64,000 nucleotides of DNA from Zeugodacus cucurbitae (Eukaryota; Arthropoda; Insecta; Diptera; Tephritidae): assembly GCF_028554725.1 (NCBI RefSeq), contig NC_071670.1, forward strand, positions 56,760,501 to 56,824,500, read 5' to 3'. Of this stretch, positions 61,110 through 64,000 are shown in pieces. The position numbers and the translations under genes are program-made. The notes below the pieces were generated by a model. That model was not told the DNA's origin. It saw only the letters and a list, made by a program, of their open reading frames with translations, and did not search any database. How positions within the stretch are numbered: the stretch's first letter is position 1; each line of letters begins with the position of its first letter.

Positions 61110-61942
61110 AAATAAGTAAGGAAGACCTAACTTCGGGTGTAACCGAACATTTTATACTCTCGCAATTTATTAATATAACACACAATTTTCTCCCATATTC
61201 GGCATAAAGTTCATTAGAATAACGAAAATCATTATACATACATATATAGTATTTGGGGGTCTGTGGTAATTCCTGAACCGTTTTCAAAAACAGGAAAATA
61301 TTATCAACAGAACTACGTTCCGAACCCATAAGTGGGCGGAGACACGCCCATTTAAAATTTTGTATAGAAATTTGAGTGCTGCCCTTACGTATCATCGTCT
61401 TTTCAACATAACCTTTGTATGGGGTGAAGTGGGCGTGGTTATTATTCAATTTCACCTATTTTTATGATGTGTTGGTTTTATGTAATGGGGTAAGATTTCG
61501 GTATTGATTTGCGAAATATATGCAAAAAACCTAGTTGAGGGCGGGACAATGCTCATTTTTCAAAAAAATACACCGAAATATGTCGCCCCCTAATATGATC
61601 TTTTGTACCAAATTTGACTTTTATAACATTATTTTTGGCTTAGTTATGGCATTTTATATGTTTTCGGCTTTCACCATTTTTTTGGGCGTGGCAGTTCAAT
61701 AGCAACCTTCTCATGGTGCCAAGGAACATGTGGTACTCAGTTTCATCAAGACATCTCAACTCAAGTTATCGCTTGTACAGACGGACAGACAGACGTCCGA
61801 AATTCAAAACTACTCGTCACCCTGATCGCTTTGGTATATATAACTCCATATCAAATTGGATTAATTTTAGGTGTGACAAACAGCCATTATGTGAACAAAA
61901 CTACTATACTCTCTTAGCAACTTTGTTGCGAGAGTATAAAAA
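61110..61942 (+). repeat. Hairpin-ended dispersed repeat, copy 3
   Basis: Begins AAATAAGTAAGGAAG, then CTTCGGGTGTAACCGAACATT (a 5' hairpin), then TTTATACTCTCGCAATTTAT. It ends with a hairpin, TATACTCTCTTAGCAAC then GTTGCGAGAGTATAAA. It contains GACGGACAGACAGACG near 61780 and GGGCGTGG words. The frame at 61713-62063 is incidental. Confidence 0.75.
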
Positions 61943-62510
61943 TGAAATATATACTTTGCTGCAGCGCTTATTCAAATTTGTATTAGTTATATTAGCCGGC
62001 GCTGATAAGAGAACACCGTGTTGTTTAGTTGTGATTTATCCAGAGATTAGCAGCTCTTATTAATATTATTATATTTTTGTATTTCATGTATGTATATTTA
62101 ATAATCAGTATTATTTCTTGTGACTTATGATTCCTGGAAAAATATAATATTAAACACACGTGATTCTGTCATAAAAATTATTTTTTTTTCCTTAAGTAAA
62201 TAATGATTATCAGCAGTATTGTATTATTTAGAAAGTTCTGGGAAACGAAATAAAATCATTTTTAAATCGATTTCTGAGAATTCAAATAACTCCGTTATTG
62301 ACGACCTACTAATATACGCAACACTTGTTGTGAAAAGGAATCGAATCTTCATAAAATGCTGCATATAATGGCCTCAAAAAGTGAAAATCACTGAAAAAAG
62401 TCAAAATGAATTTGAATTTGTTGACAGGAAATTTTGTACGAATGTCCGAAGTTTTCTAAAACTGGCAATATACTGTTTGAACTATGCCTTTATGTCTCAA
62501 ACTGATAAAA
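61943..62510. other. AT-rich spacer between two repeat copies
   Basis: Nothing recognisable. Confidence 0.5.
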
Positions 62511-63955
62511 AACAAGTAAGGAAGGGCTAAGTTCGGGTGTAACCGAACATTTTATACTCTCGCAATTTATTGATGTAATTTTATAAAGACAACACAATTC
62601 GACCCATATACTCGGCATAAAGTTCAATAGAATAACGAAAATCATCATAAATAGTATATGGGGACTGAGGTAATTCCTAAACCGATTTCACTCGTTTTCA
62701 CCACCAAGATACAATGTATCGAAGACTATACGATCACTTAATTTAATATTACTTATAATTAGGTATATAGGATCTGGGGGAAGTTATGACCCGATTTTTA
62801 CCATTTCAGGTACAGAGAGAAACTGTTATAAGAAAAAAATTCAGAGGGAATGAATTACATTAAAATATCTGAGGGATTTACCTATATTTTCGGTGAAAAA
62901 TTAACCTTAGGCACTGAGTTCTTCATGTTTGATATCAGGGGCCTTGAAAAGTCATGGTCCGATTTTGACATTTTTTCCACAAGTGATGTCACAGCTCAAA
63001 TACAGTATTTGTGTAAAGTTTTATTCCGCTAGCTTCATTGGTTCCTTATGAATACATTATAAAGTGATCGAATCAGATGGAATTCAAAATTGGGTTATAT
63101 GGGAAGTAGACGTAGTTGTGAACCGATTTCGCCCATATTCCACCCGTGTCATCAGGGTGTCAAGAAAGTGTTATATACCGAATTTCATTGAAATCGGTCG
63201 AATAGTTCTTGAGATATGGTTTTTGACCCATAAGTGGGCGACGCCACGCCCATTTTCCATTTTGTAAAAAAATCTCAGTGCAGCTTTCTTTTGTAATTTC
63301 TTATGTAAAATTTGGTGTTTCTGGCGTTTTTCGTTAGGGAGTTAACCCACTTTTCGTAATTTTCAACCTAACTTTTGTATGGGAGGTGGGCGTGGTTATT
63401 ATCCGATTTCTTTCATTTTTGGACTGTATAAGGAAATGACTAAAAGAAACGACTGCAGAAAGTTTGGCTTATATAGCTTTATTGGTTTGCGAGTTATATA
63501 CAAAAAAACTTATTTGAGGGCGGGATCACGCCCACTTTTCCAAAAAAATTACATCCAAATGTGCCCCTCCCTAATGGGATCCTATGTTCCAAATTTCATT
63601 TTCATAACTTTATTTATGGCTTAGTTATGACACTGTATAGGTTTTCGGTTTCCTCCATTTTGTGGGCGTGGCAGTGGACCGATTTTGCCCATTTTCGAAA
63701 GCAACCTCCTCAGGGTGCCAAGGAACATGTGTTCCAAGTTTCATTAAGATATCTTAATTTTTACTCAAGTTATCGCTTGCACGGACAGACGGACAGACGG
63801 ACGGACAGACATCCGGATTTCACATCCACACGTCATCCTGATCAGTTATGTATATATAACCCCATATCTAACTCTTATATTTCTTGGTGACACAAACAAC
63901 CGTTATGTGAACAAAACTATGATACTCTGTGCAACAGGTTGCGAGAGTATAAAAA
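62511..63955 (+). repeat. Hairpin-ended dispersed repeat, copy 4 (longest)
   Basis: Begins AACAAGTAAGGAAGGGCTAA, then GTTCGGGTGTAACCGAAC (5' hairpin) and TTTATACTCTCGCAA. It ends GATACTCTGTGCAACAGG then TTGCGAGAGTATAAAA. At 1445 bases it is the longest copy, with several GGGCGTGG blocks and GGACAGACGGACAGACGG near 63785. No transposase or other coding sequence; the open frames lack domains. Same orientation as copy 3, 568 bases away. Confidence 0.75.
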
Positions 63956-64000
63956 CGTAAATTTGAGTATCAACAGTTTAGTTATAGGCTAGGCGGTGTT
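63956..64000. other. Window edge, nothing recognised
   Basis: Forty-five bases of unique sequence after the last repeat. Confidence 0.5.

Noticed and set aside
61078..62063. Open frames of 125 and 116 residues
   Set aside because: They lie across the hairpin-ended repeat in opposite directions and are not shared by its other copies.
1..64000. CRISPR arrays, operons, ribosome binding sites, tRNA or rRNA genes
   Set aside because: The sequence is insect nuclear DNA. No regular spacer array exists, and no tRNA B-box (GGTTCGAATCC-like) or rRNA core was found by eye.

Overview
The window is eukaryotic, AT-rich, almost entirely non-coding DNA from a higher fly. A tephritid fruit fly (Bactrocera, Zeugodacus or Ceratitis type) fits best. 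The reasons are the abundant (TTG)n/(CAA)n and (CATA)n simple repeats, long A-rich untranslated-exon-like stretches, a DD41D rosa-type transposon (a group I recall as first described from Ceratitis), and I-group retroelement tails ending in AACCTAACC. The species call is inference. No ordinary host protein-coding gene can be read out. The only long intact reading frame is a transposase at 32167-33252.

Layout. From 1 to 22 kb there is intergenic or intronic DNA carrying two 5'-truncated I-group retrotransposon ends with target-site duplications (2195-2804 plus strand; 7518-8119 minus strand). The second is nested in a TTAA-flanked piggyBac-like non-autonomous element (7328-8581). The same stretch holds a reverse-transcriptase scrap (about 14.63 kb), two decayed DD34D mariners (11507-12312 and about 16035-16876), and a deleted Tigger/pogo-type element (20838-21455). 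From 22.8 to 23.9 kb lies the best candidate for a host promoter and 5' untranslated exon on the plus strand. It is followed by about 7 kb of very AT-rich sequence with several Tigger-like MITEs. Candidate internal exons with good splice sites lie at 31294-31586 and 54350-54413, and a possible exon end lies at 38992. Together these suggest the right-hand 40 kb is intronic to a long plus-strand transcription unit, but this cannot be proven from sequence alone.

From 32 kb to the end the window holds the intact DD41D element, three of four copies of a hairpin-ended dispersed repeat (37.1, 61.1 and 62.5 kb; the fourth is at 9.3 kb), further MITEs, small diverged tandem repeats (41.1, 52.4 and 57.7 kb), and one strong insulator-like (CTCF-type) motif at 38.43 kb. 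GC-richer islands with homeodomain-, POU- or GAGA-like words (3.0, 6.2-6.9, 10.0-10.2, 12.5-14.0, 17.6-18.9, 22.3-22.9, 25.9-26.8, 43.5-44.3, 46.2-47.9 and 56.0-57.3 kb) are the likeliest cis-regulatory DNA.

The coding content therefore consists of mobile elements: one apparently complete DNA transposon and many broken ones. Any host function lies in untranslated exons, splice sites and regulatory sequence.
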